From CALUOB01 sp944322305 (GTDB taxonomy: Bacteria; Actinomycetota; Coriobacteriia; Coriobacteriales; Coriobacteriaceae), in contig OZ007031.1 of NCBI GenBank assembly GCA_963931605.1, positions 1,674,001 to 1,738,000 of the forward strand: DNA of 64,000 nt, read 5' to 3'. The translations under genes and the position numbers were made by a program. Below the pieces are notes generated by a model. It saw only the letters and a program-made list of their open reading frames with translations, had not been told where the DNA came from and ran no database searches. Shown piece after piece: positions 27,649-37,100 of this stretch. Positions within the stretch are counted from its first letter, which is position 1; the number at the start of each line of letters is the position of its first letter.

Positions 27649-29079
27649 ATGCCATTTCCCAAAGGATTCTTATGGGGCGGGGCAACCGCCGCAAACCAGT
27701 GCGAAGGAGCGTATGACGTTGACGGCCGCGGCCTTGCCAACGTAGACGTTATCCCGCACGGCCCCGAACGCAATGATGTGAGCCGCGGCATCAGACGCAT
27801 GCTCGACTTTGAGCCGGGATACTATTACCCAGCTCAGACGGGTATCGATTTCTACCATCACTACGAGGAGGACATCGCGCTCTTTGCCGAGATGGGCTTT
27901 ACGGTGTTTCGGCTCTCGATCGCGTGGTCTCGCATCTTTCCCCAAGGGGGCGAAACCGAGCCCAACGAGGCGGGCCTTGCGTTTTACGAGCGCGTGTTTC
28001 GTTGTTGCCGCGCACACGGTATCGAGCCCCTTGTGACCATCACGCATTTTGACTGTCCCATTCATCTGGTCAAAGCGTACGGGGCTTGGCGCAACCGCAA
28101 GCTCATCGACTTCTATCGACGGCTCGTTACCGTGCTCTTTACGCGCTACAAGGGACTTGTGCGCTGGTGGATCACGTTTAACGAGATGAACATGATTCTG
28201 CATCGGCCGTTCATGGGGGCGGGCATCGTGCTCGAGGAAGGCGAGAACCCGCTTGAAGCGGAATACCGCGCCGCCCACAACGAGCTTGTGGCGAGTGCCT
28301 GGGCCACCAAGATCGCCCACGAGATCGATCCGGAAAACAAGGTGGGTTGCATGCTCGCCGCAGGCAGTTACTACCCCTACAGCTGTCGCCCGGAGGACGT
28401 GCGCGCCGCTCAGGTAAAGAACCAAGAGAACTACTTTTTCGTGGACGTTCAGGCGCGCGGGGCCTATCCCGGCTACGCGCTGAAGATGCTGGAGCGCGAG
28501 GGGATCGACGTGGGCATGACCGAGGAGGATCGCCGCGTCCTTGCCGAAAATACCGTGGACTTTATCTCGTTCAGCTACTACTCGAGCCGCTGCATCGCCG
28601 CCGACCCCGCAACGGCAGGGGGCATTGCCGAGGGCAACGCCTTTGCAGGAGTGGAGAACCCCTATGTGCGCCAAAGCGACTGGGGCTGGATCATCGACCC
28701 ACTCGGCTTTCGTATCACCATCAACGACCTCTGGGACCGCTATCAAAAGCCACTCTTTGTGGTGGAAAACGGCTTGGGAGCTCATGACGAGGTCAAACCC
28801 GACGGCACCATCGACGACGACTATCGCATCGACTATCTCCGCGAGCACATCGGGGCCATGCGCGACGCCATTGACAAGGACGGTGTGGAGATGCTCGGCT
28901 ACACCACGTGGGGTCCGATCGACCTGGTCTCCGCGGGCTCGGGAGAGATGGAGAAGCGCTACGGCTTTATCTATGTAGACCGCGACAACCTGGGGATGGG
29001 CACCCTTGCGCGCTCAAAAAAGAAAAGCTTCGACTGGTACCGCAAGGTCATCGCTTCAAACGGTGCCGATCTACGATGA
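27649..29079 (+). CDS. Glycoside hydrolase family 1, probable 6-phospho-beta-glucosidase
   Basis: A 476-residue TIM-barrel hydrolase. The N-terminal signature FPKGFLWGGATAANQCEGAY, the acid/base Glu in TFNEMN (~residue 180) and the nucleophile Glu in FVVENGLG (~residue 375) are all present. The C-terminal KKKSFDWYRKVIASNG ending matches BglA/AscB-type phospho-beta-glucosidases, which split PTS-imported phosphorylated beta-glucosides such as cellobiose-6P or salicin-6P. No PTS gene is adjacent. AAGGAGAGACC precedes the ATG. Specificity is by family only. Confidence 0.9.
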   Translation: MPFPKGFLWGGATAANQCEGAYDVDGRGLANVDVIPHGPERNDVSRGIRRMLDFEPGYYYPAQTGIDFYHHYEEDIALFAEMGFTVFRLSIAWSRIFPQGGETEPNEAGLAFYERVFRCCRAHGIEPLVTITHFDCPIHLVKAYGAWRNRKLIDFYRRLVTVLFTRYKGLVRWWITFNEMNMILHRPFMGAGIVLEEGENPLEAEYRAAHNELVASAWATKIAHEIDPENKVGCMLAAGSYYPYSCRPEDVRAAQVKNQENYFFVDVQARGAYPGYALKMLEREGIDVGMTEEDRRVLAENTVDFISFSYYSSRCIAADPATAGGIAEGNAFAGVENPYVRQSDWGWIIDPLGFRITINDLWDRYQKPLFVVENGLGAHDEVKPDGTIDDDYRIDYLREHIGAMRDAIDKDGVEMLGYTTWGPIDLVSAGSGEMEKRYGFIYVDRDNLGMGTLARSKKKSFDWYRKVIASNGADLR

Positions 29080-29096
29080 GGCGGCAGCGCATAACA

Positions 29097-29149
29097 GGGT
29101 TGGTTGGGAACGTGAAACGGGTTGAAAGGAACACGTCCCCAACCAACCC
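29097..29149. repeat. Intergenic hairpin repeat A
   Basis: 18-bp arms (29097-29114 with 29132-29149) with one mismatch and a 17-base loop, between the convergent GH1 and DUF454 genes. The right arm contains cacgtccccaac, shared with hairpin B at 30365-30435. Confidence 0.7.
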
Positions 29150-29155
29150 GCTCCG

Positions 29156-29539
29156 CTATTCGGCCGCGGGACGGCGGGTCTTCACGCCGAAGCAGAAGTA
29201 GAGGATGTGGAAGACCCACACGCAAAGCAGGACAAGCTGGCCGGCGCGCACCGCGTGCATCATGACAAAGCCAATGGACATGAGGATGGTCACGGTCATC
29301 ATCACGCGGACTTTCGTTGCCCAGTCCATGCCCTTGCCGGCCACAAAACCCTCGAGGTTCTTCTGATAAAGCGCCGTACCCGTAAACCAGGCGTGCAGGC
29401 GCTCGGAGCTCTTGGCGAAGCAAAACGCCGAGAGCATCAGAAACGGAAACGCCGGCAGCAGCGGCACCACCGCGCCAATGGCGCCCAGCACAAGCCCGAC
29501 GCACCCCACCACGAACAGCAAAAACTTCTTGACGCTCAT
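29156..29539 (-). CDS. DUF454 (YbaN-family) inner membrane protein
   Basis: A 127-residue protein with three to four hydrophobic segments and the DUF454 signature GAIGAVVPLLPAFPFLMLSA near the N-terminus, followed by SSERLHAWF. Its biochemical role is not known; E. coli YbaN is the archetype. Its ATG overlaps the stop of the upstream gene by four bases (ATGA type), so the two are translationally coupled. Confidence 0.87.
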   Translation of the reverse strand: MSVKKFLLFVVGCVGLVLGAIGAVVPLLPAFPFLMLSAFCFAKSSERLHAWFTGTALYQKNLEGFVAGKGMDWATKVRVMMTVTILMSIGFVMMHAVRAGQLVLLCVWVFHILYFCFGVKTRRPAAE

Positions 29540-29913
29540 TGCGCCTCCTCACATCTCATCCTGCGGCGTTCCGCCTGGGTCTCGTATACGTGCCGCAGCG
29601 CCACCACGGGATGATGAAAGATCATCCGCGGCCCGGCAAAACGCATGACCTCCCGGATCTTCTCGCGCATCTCGGGCCGGTAGCAGTGCACCCGGCAGTT
29701 GGAGCAGAACGTCTTCTCCTCCATGAACGGGCAACGGTCGCTGCGCTGGCATGCGTACGCAGCGAGCTCGGCGCACTCCGTGCAAAGCTCGCCGCGGCGC
29801 GTGCCGTGCTTGGCGTGGCACCACAGCGCGATCATCTCGCCCACCATGCGCTTCTCGCGCTCCCGCTTGGCAGCCACGCGCGCAGACTCGCCGCGCTTCC
29901 TCACGTTACCCAT
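29536..29913 (-). CDS. Nitrous oxide-stimulated promoter family protein (YgbA-like)
   Basis: A 125-residue cysteine-rich cytoplasmic protein. Cysteines are arranged as CTECAELAAYACQRSDRCPF and FCSNCRVHCY, the pattern of the YgbA/NO-stimulated promoter family, which in enterobacteria is induced under nitrosative stress. The cysteines probably bind a metal or an Fe-S cluster. The gene is coupled by overlap to the DUF454 gene. The flavodiiron protein at 15.2 kb might belong to the same NO response; that link is inference. Confidence 0.85.
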   Translation of the reverse strand: MGNVRKRGESARVAAKREREKRMVGEMIALWCHAKHGTRRGELCTECAELAAYACQRSDRCPFMEEKTFCSNCRVHCYRPEMREKIREVMRFAGPRMIFHHPVVALRHVYETQAERRRMRCEEAQ

Positions 29914-30364
29914 CAGCTCACCCTTCCCCGCTCAACTGAGACCACCGTATCGGCAATGCGCATTGTAGAGGCGCGGTGCGACACCAGAAGCACGGTCCGC
30001 CCCTTGCGCTCACGCGCGAGCGCGCGCAGGATCACGGCCTCGTTCATGCTGTCGAGGTTGCTCGCCGCAAAGGTCGCCTGCAGCGTGCTGCCCAAGCTCG
30101 CAAGGGCGATCACCGGGCCGAATGACCCCATGAGCGCCACGGTGGGAATGAGCACGGCCGCAAATGGGGCTTGCTTGGGCGCAAGCCAGGTGGCGAGCAA
30201 AAGCATCCCGACATCGAGGAGAAGAACGCCTGCGCTCGAGGCGGCGGCGTTCCTGCTCGCAACGCGCTTGAGACGGCCCTCGTCTGTGGCGAGCTCGTCC
30301 GTCCGCGCGCGCAGCTCCTCCAAGCGCGCGGCACCGCGACCGTACTGCAAGATCTCGTCAAAGC
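29913..30364 (-). pseudogene. CydC/CydD-like ABC exporter, decayed remnant
   Basis: Residues corresponding to 30364-30063 are the second half of an ABC-exporter membrane domain (RFDEILQYGRGAARLEELRA, later GPVIALASLGSTLQATFAAS). They jump straight into the end of a nucleotide-binding domain (LDSMNEAVILRALARERK, LVSHRASTMRIADTVVSVER). The P-loop, Q-loop, ABC signature and Walker B aspartate are absent, so an internal deletion of roughly 200 codons has joined the two parts in frame. The 5' end is also missing; the frame runs into hairpin B. The similarity is to heterodimeric cysteine/glutathione exporters (CydDC) next to cytochrome bd genes, but no cyd genes are here. Confidence 0.75.
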
Positions 30365-30435
30365 GGGTCAGTTGGGGACGTGTTCGTTCCAACCCATCCA
30401 AAACAGGTTGGAACGAACACGTCCCCAACTGACCC
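30365..30435. repeat. Intergenic hairpin repeat B (perfect 30-bp arms)
   Basis: Perfect 30-bp inverted repeat (30365-30394 with 30406-30435, 11-base loop). It lies exactly where the ABC transporter remnant loses its 5' end and upstream of the NifX-like gene. It shares cacgtccccaac with hairpin A. Confidence 0.75.
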
Positions 30436-30618
30436 CCTGCGCCGCAGGTAGAAAAACTGCGGTTACGCATAGCTATGCAAAACGCCCCGCTGAAGGTACG
30501 CATAACCGCAACTTCCCCGCAGCGGCGCACCCCGCACCGCGCAACACCCGCCGTGCGCCGGCGCCACGGGAGTACAATGCACACCGTACGTAAGCAAAAC
30601 CGCAATGAAAGGGTATTC

Positions 30619-30981
30619 ATGCGCATTGCTATTCCCACTGACACCGACCAGGGCCTGGACGCTCCGCGCGCCGGCCATTTTGGCCACGCCGCATACTTCA
30701 CCATCGCCACCGTCGAGGACGGCCAGGTCACCAACGTTGAAACCGTCAAGAACGTCGAGCACGACGAGTGCGGTTGCGGCGGCGTGATCCAGCACGCGCC
30801 CAACCAGAACATCGACGCCATCATCGCCACGGGCATGGGCATGCCGCCCTACACGCGCTTCACCTCCGGCGGCGTGACCGTGTACGCCGAGCGCGAGACC
30901 CCGCTTGCCGGCGACGTGCTCAAGCGCTTCATCGCCGGCGAGGTCGAGCCGATGGATCCCGCAAACGCCTGCCGCCACTAA
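30619..30981 (+). CDS. NifB/NifX-family (dinitrogenase Fe-Mo cofactor biosynthesis-like) protein
   Basis: A 120-residue single-domain protein of the NifX/NafY/NifB-C superfamily (MRIAIPTD start, then GHFGHAAYFTI, CGCGG and GMGMPPYTRF). In non-diazotrophs these small proteins are thought to bind metal or Fe-S clusters; no nif genes are present. The ATG at 30619 has GAAAGG six bases upstream; the longer frame starting at 30475 overlaps the hairpin region and is rejected. It is followed by the flavin reductase 69 bases on, probably in one transcript. Confidence 0.85.
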   Translation: MRIAIPTDTDQGLDAPRAGHFGHAAYFTIATVEDGQVTNVETVKNVEHDECGCGGVIQHAPNQNIDAIIATGMGMPPYTRFTSGGVTVYAERETPLAGDVLKRFIAGEVEPMDPANACRH

Positions 30982-31050
30982 CAGGCAGACGCCACGCGCG
31001 CAACGCCGCTTAACCCGCGCACGCGCACCCGCACCGCACAAGGAGCCGCC

Positions 31051-31617
31051 ATGAAAAAGAGCCTCGGAGCCGTGGGAGAGCTGTTCCCGCAGTCGGTCTT
31101 CATCATCGCAAGCTACGGCGAGGACGGCACGCCCAACGCCATGAACGCCGCCTGGGCAGGCGAGTGCGGCTACGGCCACATAGCCATCAACCTCGGGTCC
31201 CACCTGAGCACCGCCAACATCATCCGCCGCGGCGCCTTCACCGTGGCGCCGGCCAACACCGACAACATCATCAGCGCCGACTACTTCGGCATCGCCAAAG
31301 GCGAGAAGGTCAACAAAGCGCGCCAAAGCGGCCTGACCTTCACCAAGTCCGAGCACGTTGACGCGCCGGTTATCGAGGAGTACCCGCTCACCATGGAGTG
31401 CGAGGTTGTCTCCGTAGAGGGGGACGAGAAGGACGCGCGCATCGTGGGCCGTGTCGTGAACGTGCTGGTTGACGAGGCGATTCTCGACGAAGAGGGGCGC
31501 GTTGACTTCAGCCGCATGCGCCCGGTGGTGTACGACTCGGCCCGCCGCGTGTACCGCGTGGTGGGCGCGCCGGTGGCGGACGCCTGGAGCGTGGGCAAAG
31601 CCCTCATGGGCGAGTAG
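31051..31617 (+). CDS. Flavin reductase family protein
   Basis: A 188-residue FMN-binding split-barrel protein of the flavin reductase/DIM6 type (SVFIIASYGEDGTPNAMNAA, then STANIIRRGAFTVAPAN). In anaerobes such proteins often act as NAD(P)H:flavin or flavoredoxin-type electron carriers. AAGGAGCCGCC precedes the ATG. It follows the NifX-like gene in the same direction. Partner and substrate cannot be read from the sequence. Confidence 0.87.
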   Translation: MKKSLGAVGELFPQSVFIIASYGEDGTPNAMNAAWAGECGYGHIAINLGSHLSTANIIRRGAFTVAPANTDNIISADYFGIAKGEKVNKARQSGLTFTKSEHVDAPVIEEYPLTMECEVVSVEGDEKDARIVGRVVNVLVDEAILDEEGRVDFSRMRPVVYDSARRVYRVVGAPVADAWSVGKALMGE

Positions 31618-31861
31618 CCAGAGCTCCTGCGCTGGCACCAGCACCAGCTTGCAGGCACAACCGCATAACCGCAAAACGCTTCGGGGCGTCACCTCTTTGT
31701 TGAGGGGGCGCCCCAACATATGGGGGTGTGGCGCGCCGCTTCTACAGCTATATGTATATCTTCGGTCTTTTAGGTGTACGCAGGTCACGCATGGGATAAT
31801 GGGCCCGTTGCTGGACGCATGTACTTACAAGCACGATGTCGGGGATTCGTAAGGAGCGCCC

Positions 31862-33817
31862 ATGATCAAACCTATGTGCAAAGCCGTTACCGCAGGCCTG
31901 GCGTTGACGCTCGGCCTCGGCGCCGTCGTTATGCCCGCCAACGCCGCAGCTGAGCCCGCCGCAACCCAGGCCGACGCCGACGCCGCCAACAGCGAGGCCC
32001 TGCCCGCCCCGTCGAACTACGACAAAGAGGACTTCTACCAGGAAGGCGCCACGTCGGCCGCAACCAACACGTTTGCGCTCGGTGCGCGCACCTCGCTGGT
32101 CTCGGTCTCGACCGACATGAAGTACTTCGCTCGCTACGAGAGCAGCTGCAACTACGACCAGGGCTTCTCGGCTGGCGACGGCTACAACGCCCTGGGGTAC
32201 TACCAGTTTGACCGCCGTTACGGCCTGGTTGACTTCATGCAGATGTGCCTGGACTACAACCCGACGACCTACCGCATGTTCGAGCCGGTTGTTGCGCGCG
32301 CGGCTGAGGTGAAAAGCGGCACCATCTACAACCGCCAGACCAAGCAGCTCACCGAGCTGGGCCAGCTGGTCGAGGACGCTTGGCACGCGGCCTACAGCGC
32401 CAACCCGCAGGAGTTCTCCGCCCTGCAGGACACCTGGGCGTACAACCAGTACTACCTCCCCGCCGAGCAGTACCTGGCCAGCCGCGGCATCAACATCGCC
32501 GACCGCTCCGACTGCGTAAAGGGCCTGTGCTGGGGCCTGTCCAACCTGTTTGGCACCAGCGGCTGGCGCAAGTTCGTGGGCGGCTACTCCAGCGGCTACG
32601 ACTGGGACGGCGTGTGGAGCAACGGGCGCATGTGGCCCGGCGCCGGCCTTTCCGACAACATGACGGACGCCGAGTTCGTCACCACCCTGTGCGACTACGT
32701 GGTGGAGAACGTCAGCGTGTTCTACAAGGCCCAGCCTCAGTACCACAACGGCTGGGAGTCGCGCTACCGCAACGAGAAGCGCCAGTGCCTGAGCATGCTC
32801 GCCGCTGCGGGAACCTCGGACAACCGCCCCGGCGACGCTGTGGATGACGCGGTTGACAACGACGCAAGCATCCCGAATGAAGACGCGGACAACCAGCAGG
32901 GTGACGCCGACGAGCCGGTTTCCGGCGATTCTGACGCCAGCACGGGCGATGAGAACGCCGACAACGGCAACGATGTCGACGCGGGCAACGACAACGCCGG
33001 CGACAGCACAGACGAGGGCGCTGAGCCCGATAGCAACGGCACCGACGACAACACCGGCGCTGACCAGGGCGACAACAACCACGACGCGCCGGACAGCAGC
33101 GATGACGACGCGACCGGCAGTGACGGCGCGGACGGCTCCGCGCCGAGCGCGCCTGAGGCGGGCGACAGCAACAGCGCCGCACCGGATGCCAACGCCGATG
33201 CAGAGGACACCCCGGTAAACAACGGCGAGGCAAACAACGCTGCGCCCGAGCAGGGTGGCAACACCGACGCCGATGCGGATGCTGACGAGGGGGGCGCTTC
33301 CACGCCGAGCGAGAAACCCGAGGCTGACACGCCTTCCGACACGGAAGATACCACCGAGGACGAGACCAACGGCTCTAGCGAATCCGATGACAACAGCGCC
33401 GACGACACCTCAGACGAGGAGGCCGAGAAGGACGACGGCGCCGCTGAGGATGAGAACAAGCAGGACAACCAGCAGGACAACGACACGGACAACGCGTCCG
33501 GGGACAAGGATCCTTCGGACAGCACCAAGGACCCCGCTGATTCCGAGAACGTCGACAACAAGAATCCCGAGCCTTTGGCAACCCACACCGTCACCAACAA
33601 CGTGACGGGCGGAACCAAGAGCGCCGGCCAGAACAACGCGGGCAGCCAAGCCAGCGACACCGCAGACACCGGGCAGAACGCTACGGGCAGCTCGGACAAC
33701 CTGCCTGAGACAAGCGATCCCGCCGCGGCGATCGGCTACGCCGCAACGGCGCTCGCCTCGGTGGGCATGGCCCTCACCGTTGCAGCGCGCCGCCTGCGCC
33801 AAGCCCACGAAGAGTAA
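31862..33817 (+). CDS. Secreted lysozyme-like protein with acidic linker and LPETS cell-wall anchor
   Basis: 651 residues. Residues 1-30 are a Sec signal (KAVTAGLALTLGLGAVVMPA, cut near ANA-AA). Residues ~80-310 form a globular domain with a lysozyme-like opening: FARYESSCNYDQGF places a Glu before a GYYQFD motif, as in lysozyme/transglycosylase folds. Residues ~320-580 are an extremely Asp/Asn/Glu/Thr/Ser-rich linker likely to span the wall. The end carries LPETS, a hydrophobic helix and RRLRQ, a sortase signal with Ser in place of the usual Gly. Probable role: wall-attached muralytic or peptidoglycan-binding protein. AAGGAGCGCCC precedes the ATG. The catalytic activity is inference. Confidence 0.8.
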   Translation: MIKPMCKAVTAGLALTLGLGAVVMPANAAAEPAATQADADAANSEALPAPSNYDKEDFYQEGATSAATNTFALGARTSLVSVSTDMKYFARYESSCNYDQGFSAGDGYNALGYYQFDRRYGLVDFMQMCLDYNPTTYRMFEPVVARAAEVKSGTIYNRQTKQLTELGQLVEDAWHAAYSANPQEFSALQDTWAYNQYYLPAEQYLASRGINIADRSDCVKGLCWGLSNLFGTSGWRKFVGGYSSGYDWDGVWSNGRMWPGAGLSDNMTDAEFVTTLCDYVVENVSVFYKAQPQYHNGWESRYRNEKRQCLSMLAAAGTSDNRPGDAVDDAVDNDASIPNEDADNQQGDADEPVSGDSDASTGDENADNGNDVDAGNDNAGDSTDEGAEPDSNGTDDNTGADQGDNNHDAPDSSDDDATGSDGADGSAPSAPEAGDSNSAAPDANADAEDTPVNNGEANNAAPEQGGNTDADADADEGGASTPSEKPEADTPSDTEDTTEDETNGSSESDDNSADDTSDEEAEKDDGAAEDENKQDNQQDNDTDNASGDKDPSDSTKDPADSENVDNKNPEPLATHTVTNNVTGGTKSAGQNNAGSQASDTADTGQNATGSSDNLPETSDPAAAIGYAATALASVGMALTVAARRLRQAHEE

Positions 33818-33848
33818 GGCGCGGCGCCTCCTGGCTTCGTCTCTTAAC

Positions 33849-33895
33849 GACCCGGATATGCTTCAGGAAAGCCCGAGCGTATCCGGGTCTTTTTT
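33849..33895 (+). terminator. Terminator of the lysozyme-like protein gene
   Basis: A 13-bp stem (33849-33861 with 33877-33889) is followed by six T. A second small hairpin (cacatcccatggggatgtg) follows at about 33899. Confidence 0.85.
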
Positions 33896-33917
33896 GTGCA
33901 CATCCCATGGGGATGTG

Positions 33918-34141
33918 AGCGCGCGCTCGCGTAGGAAAACGCCCTGCGTGCGAAATGCCGGCAGGCCCTACCTGCCGCTACCAAGAAAGCGCCTGCAGGC
34001 GGTTAGCCCTGCGCCAAGGTTTTGCCGGCGTTCGGTTGGATCCCGGTTGGACGCGCTTGCTACGGTTCCCCCTACACCGTTACACGGACCCGCGCTCCCG
34101 CGCACCTCGTACCACGGGACGCGCCGTTGGAAGGAGGAGTC
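33918..34141. other. Spacer upstream of the adhesin gene
   Basis: About 220 bases with no supported gene. It must hold the adhesin promoter, but no clear boxes are visible. Confidence 0.35.
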
Positions 34142-37100
34142 ATGTCGCTGCGCCAACCGTCACCCGCCTTTACCGGTAAGGATCCGGCGCCGCCCGGCGC
34201 GTCGAAACATGCTGCGTCGAGCGTGCGTCGCCCGGCTGCATCCGCTCAAGGGCTGGGCGCGCTTATCGTTGCCGCGATCTTATCGCTGCTCGTTTGCTGT
34301 GCGCTACCCCAGCGTGCCGCCGCCATCGACGGCTCCAAGACCTTTTACTACCCCGTAGACCGCGTGCTCTACACGCTGCTCGGCACCATTGAAGACGACA
34401 ACGGCGCCATCGGCTATTGCATCGAGCGGCCCAAATACGCCCCGGCCGAGGGTGGCACCGAGTATCGCTCGTTTGAGTACGCCACCGGATCATGGGCGTA
34501 CCTGGCCGAGCACGCCTATCCTTACACCACCACCTTCGGCGGCGTAGAGCTTGATGACGACGAGGCGCAGGCCGCCACCATCCTGGCGTGCTGGATGCTT
34601 CCCGGCGACATGGATCTCGACGGTAGCTATTGGTCGCCCACAGCCGAGCGCTACCTGAACTTCCAAGACATGGCGGTCGCCGTTGGGAACAAAGACGACG
34701 TTGCGCGGGTGTTCGCCGCAGCTGCAGCGCTCGTAACCGAAGCGCGGGCGCACGAGGACTGGCCGCAGAACAACGCCCAGATCTGGTACGTCTCGTCAGG
34801 CATGCAAAAGATCCTCTACCTGCCCCCGCAGGTTACCGTCACGTTCACCAAGACCTCGGTTGACGCCGCGGCAACCATCGGCAACTCGTCTTACGCGCTC
34901 GAAGGCGCCGAGTACGACATCTTCTTGGCCGAGAACGACGAGCTGGTAACCCATGTGGTAACGGATAAGGACGGCAAAGCCTCTGTGAAGCTTCTGGTTA
35001 ACACCAACTACTACGCCGTGGAAACCAAGGCGCCCAAGGGTTTTCTGCTCGACCGCGAGCGGGTTTCCTTCTCCACCACCACCGAGGTGAGCTCGGTGGA
35101 TCTTGCAGACAAGCCGGCGAGCGTTATGCTGCGCATACAGAAGGCAGACGCCGCAACCGGTGGCAGAGCGCAGCGCGGCTGCTCGCTTGCCGGGGCAACG
35201 TTCGAGGTAACGTACCAAAAGGACGGCGAGACCCAGCGCAAAACGATAACCACCGACGACAACGGCGCCGCCTCGCTTGCCGGCTTGCCGCTGGGCACCG
35301 TGACCGTGCGGGAAACCAAGGCGCCAGCCGGCTACTTGGTGAACAGCGCCCCCATAACGCTTACCGCCTCAGCCGATGCCGTCAACGACGCCGGCGTGGT
35401 GGAACTTGCCCCAGCCGAAAGCATCAAGGAGACGCCTGTGGCTTTCGACCTGGAAATCGCCAAGTACCTCGGCCCTGGATCCGCCACGTCTTCACAGGTT
35501 GAGCATGCCGGCGCGGGCGTCGCCTTCGACATCATCTCCAACACCACGGGTAAGACGGTGGGCACCATCGTTACCAACGACCAAGGCGTCGCAGACACCG
35601 CCTCCGATCCGTCACGGTGGTTTGGCGAGGGAACGCGGGCGGAAGGCATCGCAGGTGCGCTGCCCTACGACCCCAAGGGCTACACCGTACACGAGCAGGA
35701 GAAAACCGTTCCCCAGGGTTTCAAGCACATAGACGACTGGGTTATCGAGCCCGAGGATCAGCTCAACGGCGCCAAGCTGCAGTACATCGTAAGCAACCAG
35801 CGCCTCACCAGCCGGCTGCAAGTGGTCAAGAAAGATGCCGAGACCGGTGCGGTTATCCCGTTAGCGGGCTTCACCTTCCAAGTGCTTGGTGAAGACAAGC
35901 AGCCGATCACCCAGGAAACGTGGTATCCCGCGCACGCCGAGCTCAGCTCGTTCACCACGGACGAGACAGGCACCGTCACGCTGCCCGAACCGCTTACCAC
36001 CGGCACCTATTACCTGCATGAAACCAAAGCGACAGCCCCTTACCTTATCGGCAAGGATCTTACGTTCACTATCGACGCTGAAAACGCCTCTGGGGAAGAT
36101 CCGCTGGTGGTTATCGCCTACGAGGACAAGCAGGCAACCGGCCGAGCGGTCATCACCAAGCGCGCCGACAAGACGCGCGAGCTGCTTGCCGGCGCCGTCT
36201 TTGACGTAGTAGCCCAGCAAGACGTGGTAGCGCCTGACGGAACCGTGCAGGCGGCCAAAAACGAGGTGGTGACTCAGGTTACCACCGGCGACAACGGCAT
36301 GGCGGTCGTTGACGGTCTCGGGCTGGGAAGCGGCAGCGCAACCTACGCGTTTGTAGAGCGCACGCCTCCCAAAGGCTATCAGCTCGACGCAACGGCGCAC
36401 CCCTTCACCGTTTGCTATGCCGACGACACCACCCCAGTGGTCGACGCACACGTTGAGGTGAGCAACACGCCCACGCGCATCACCATCGACAAGCACGTTG
36501 CCGGTACCGACGAGGCCCTTTCCGACGCAACCTTTGAGCTGTGGCAGTCTGAGGAGGCAGAGAAGCAGCTCGCCGGCGGTAAGGAGGTAACCGAGCTTCC
36601 CGACAAACGCACTACCGTTGCCACCGGCACCACCAACGCCCAGGGCAAGCTTACCTGGGAGGGCGTCAAGCCGGGCACGTACTTCTTCTGCGAAACCAAG
36701 ACGCATGCCGGCTTCGTGGTAGACCCCACCATCCGAACCTTCACCGTCAGCGCTGAGGGAACGATTTCGGGAGAGGGGTTCGGTGCAGACAGCGCCCTTG
36801 CGCTCGAGAACGACTACACCAAGATCGACGTCAGCAAGCGCGACATCACCAACGAGGAAGAGGTGCCCGGTGCCACGCTCAGCATCCTAGACAAGGACGG
36901 CAACGTGATAGAGACCTGGGTCTCCCAAACCGAGCCGCACCGTATAGAGCGCCTACCTCCCGGCACCTACACGCTGGTGGAGAAGATCACGCCGCAAACC
37001 TACGACGAGGGAAACGAGGTGGTTTTCACTGTTGAGGAGACCGGCGAGGTGCAACCGGTGACGTTTTACGACGAACCCATCGAAATCGCCGGCGAGATCG

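Noticed and set aside
30365..30842. N-terminal extension of the ABC transporter frame
   Set aside because: It reads through hairpin B and antisense to the NifX-like gene; real ABC similarity begins only after the hairpin.
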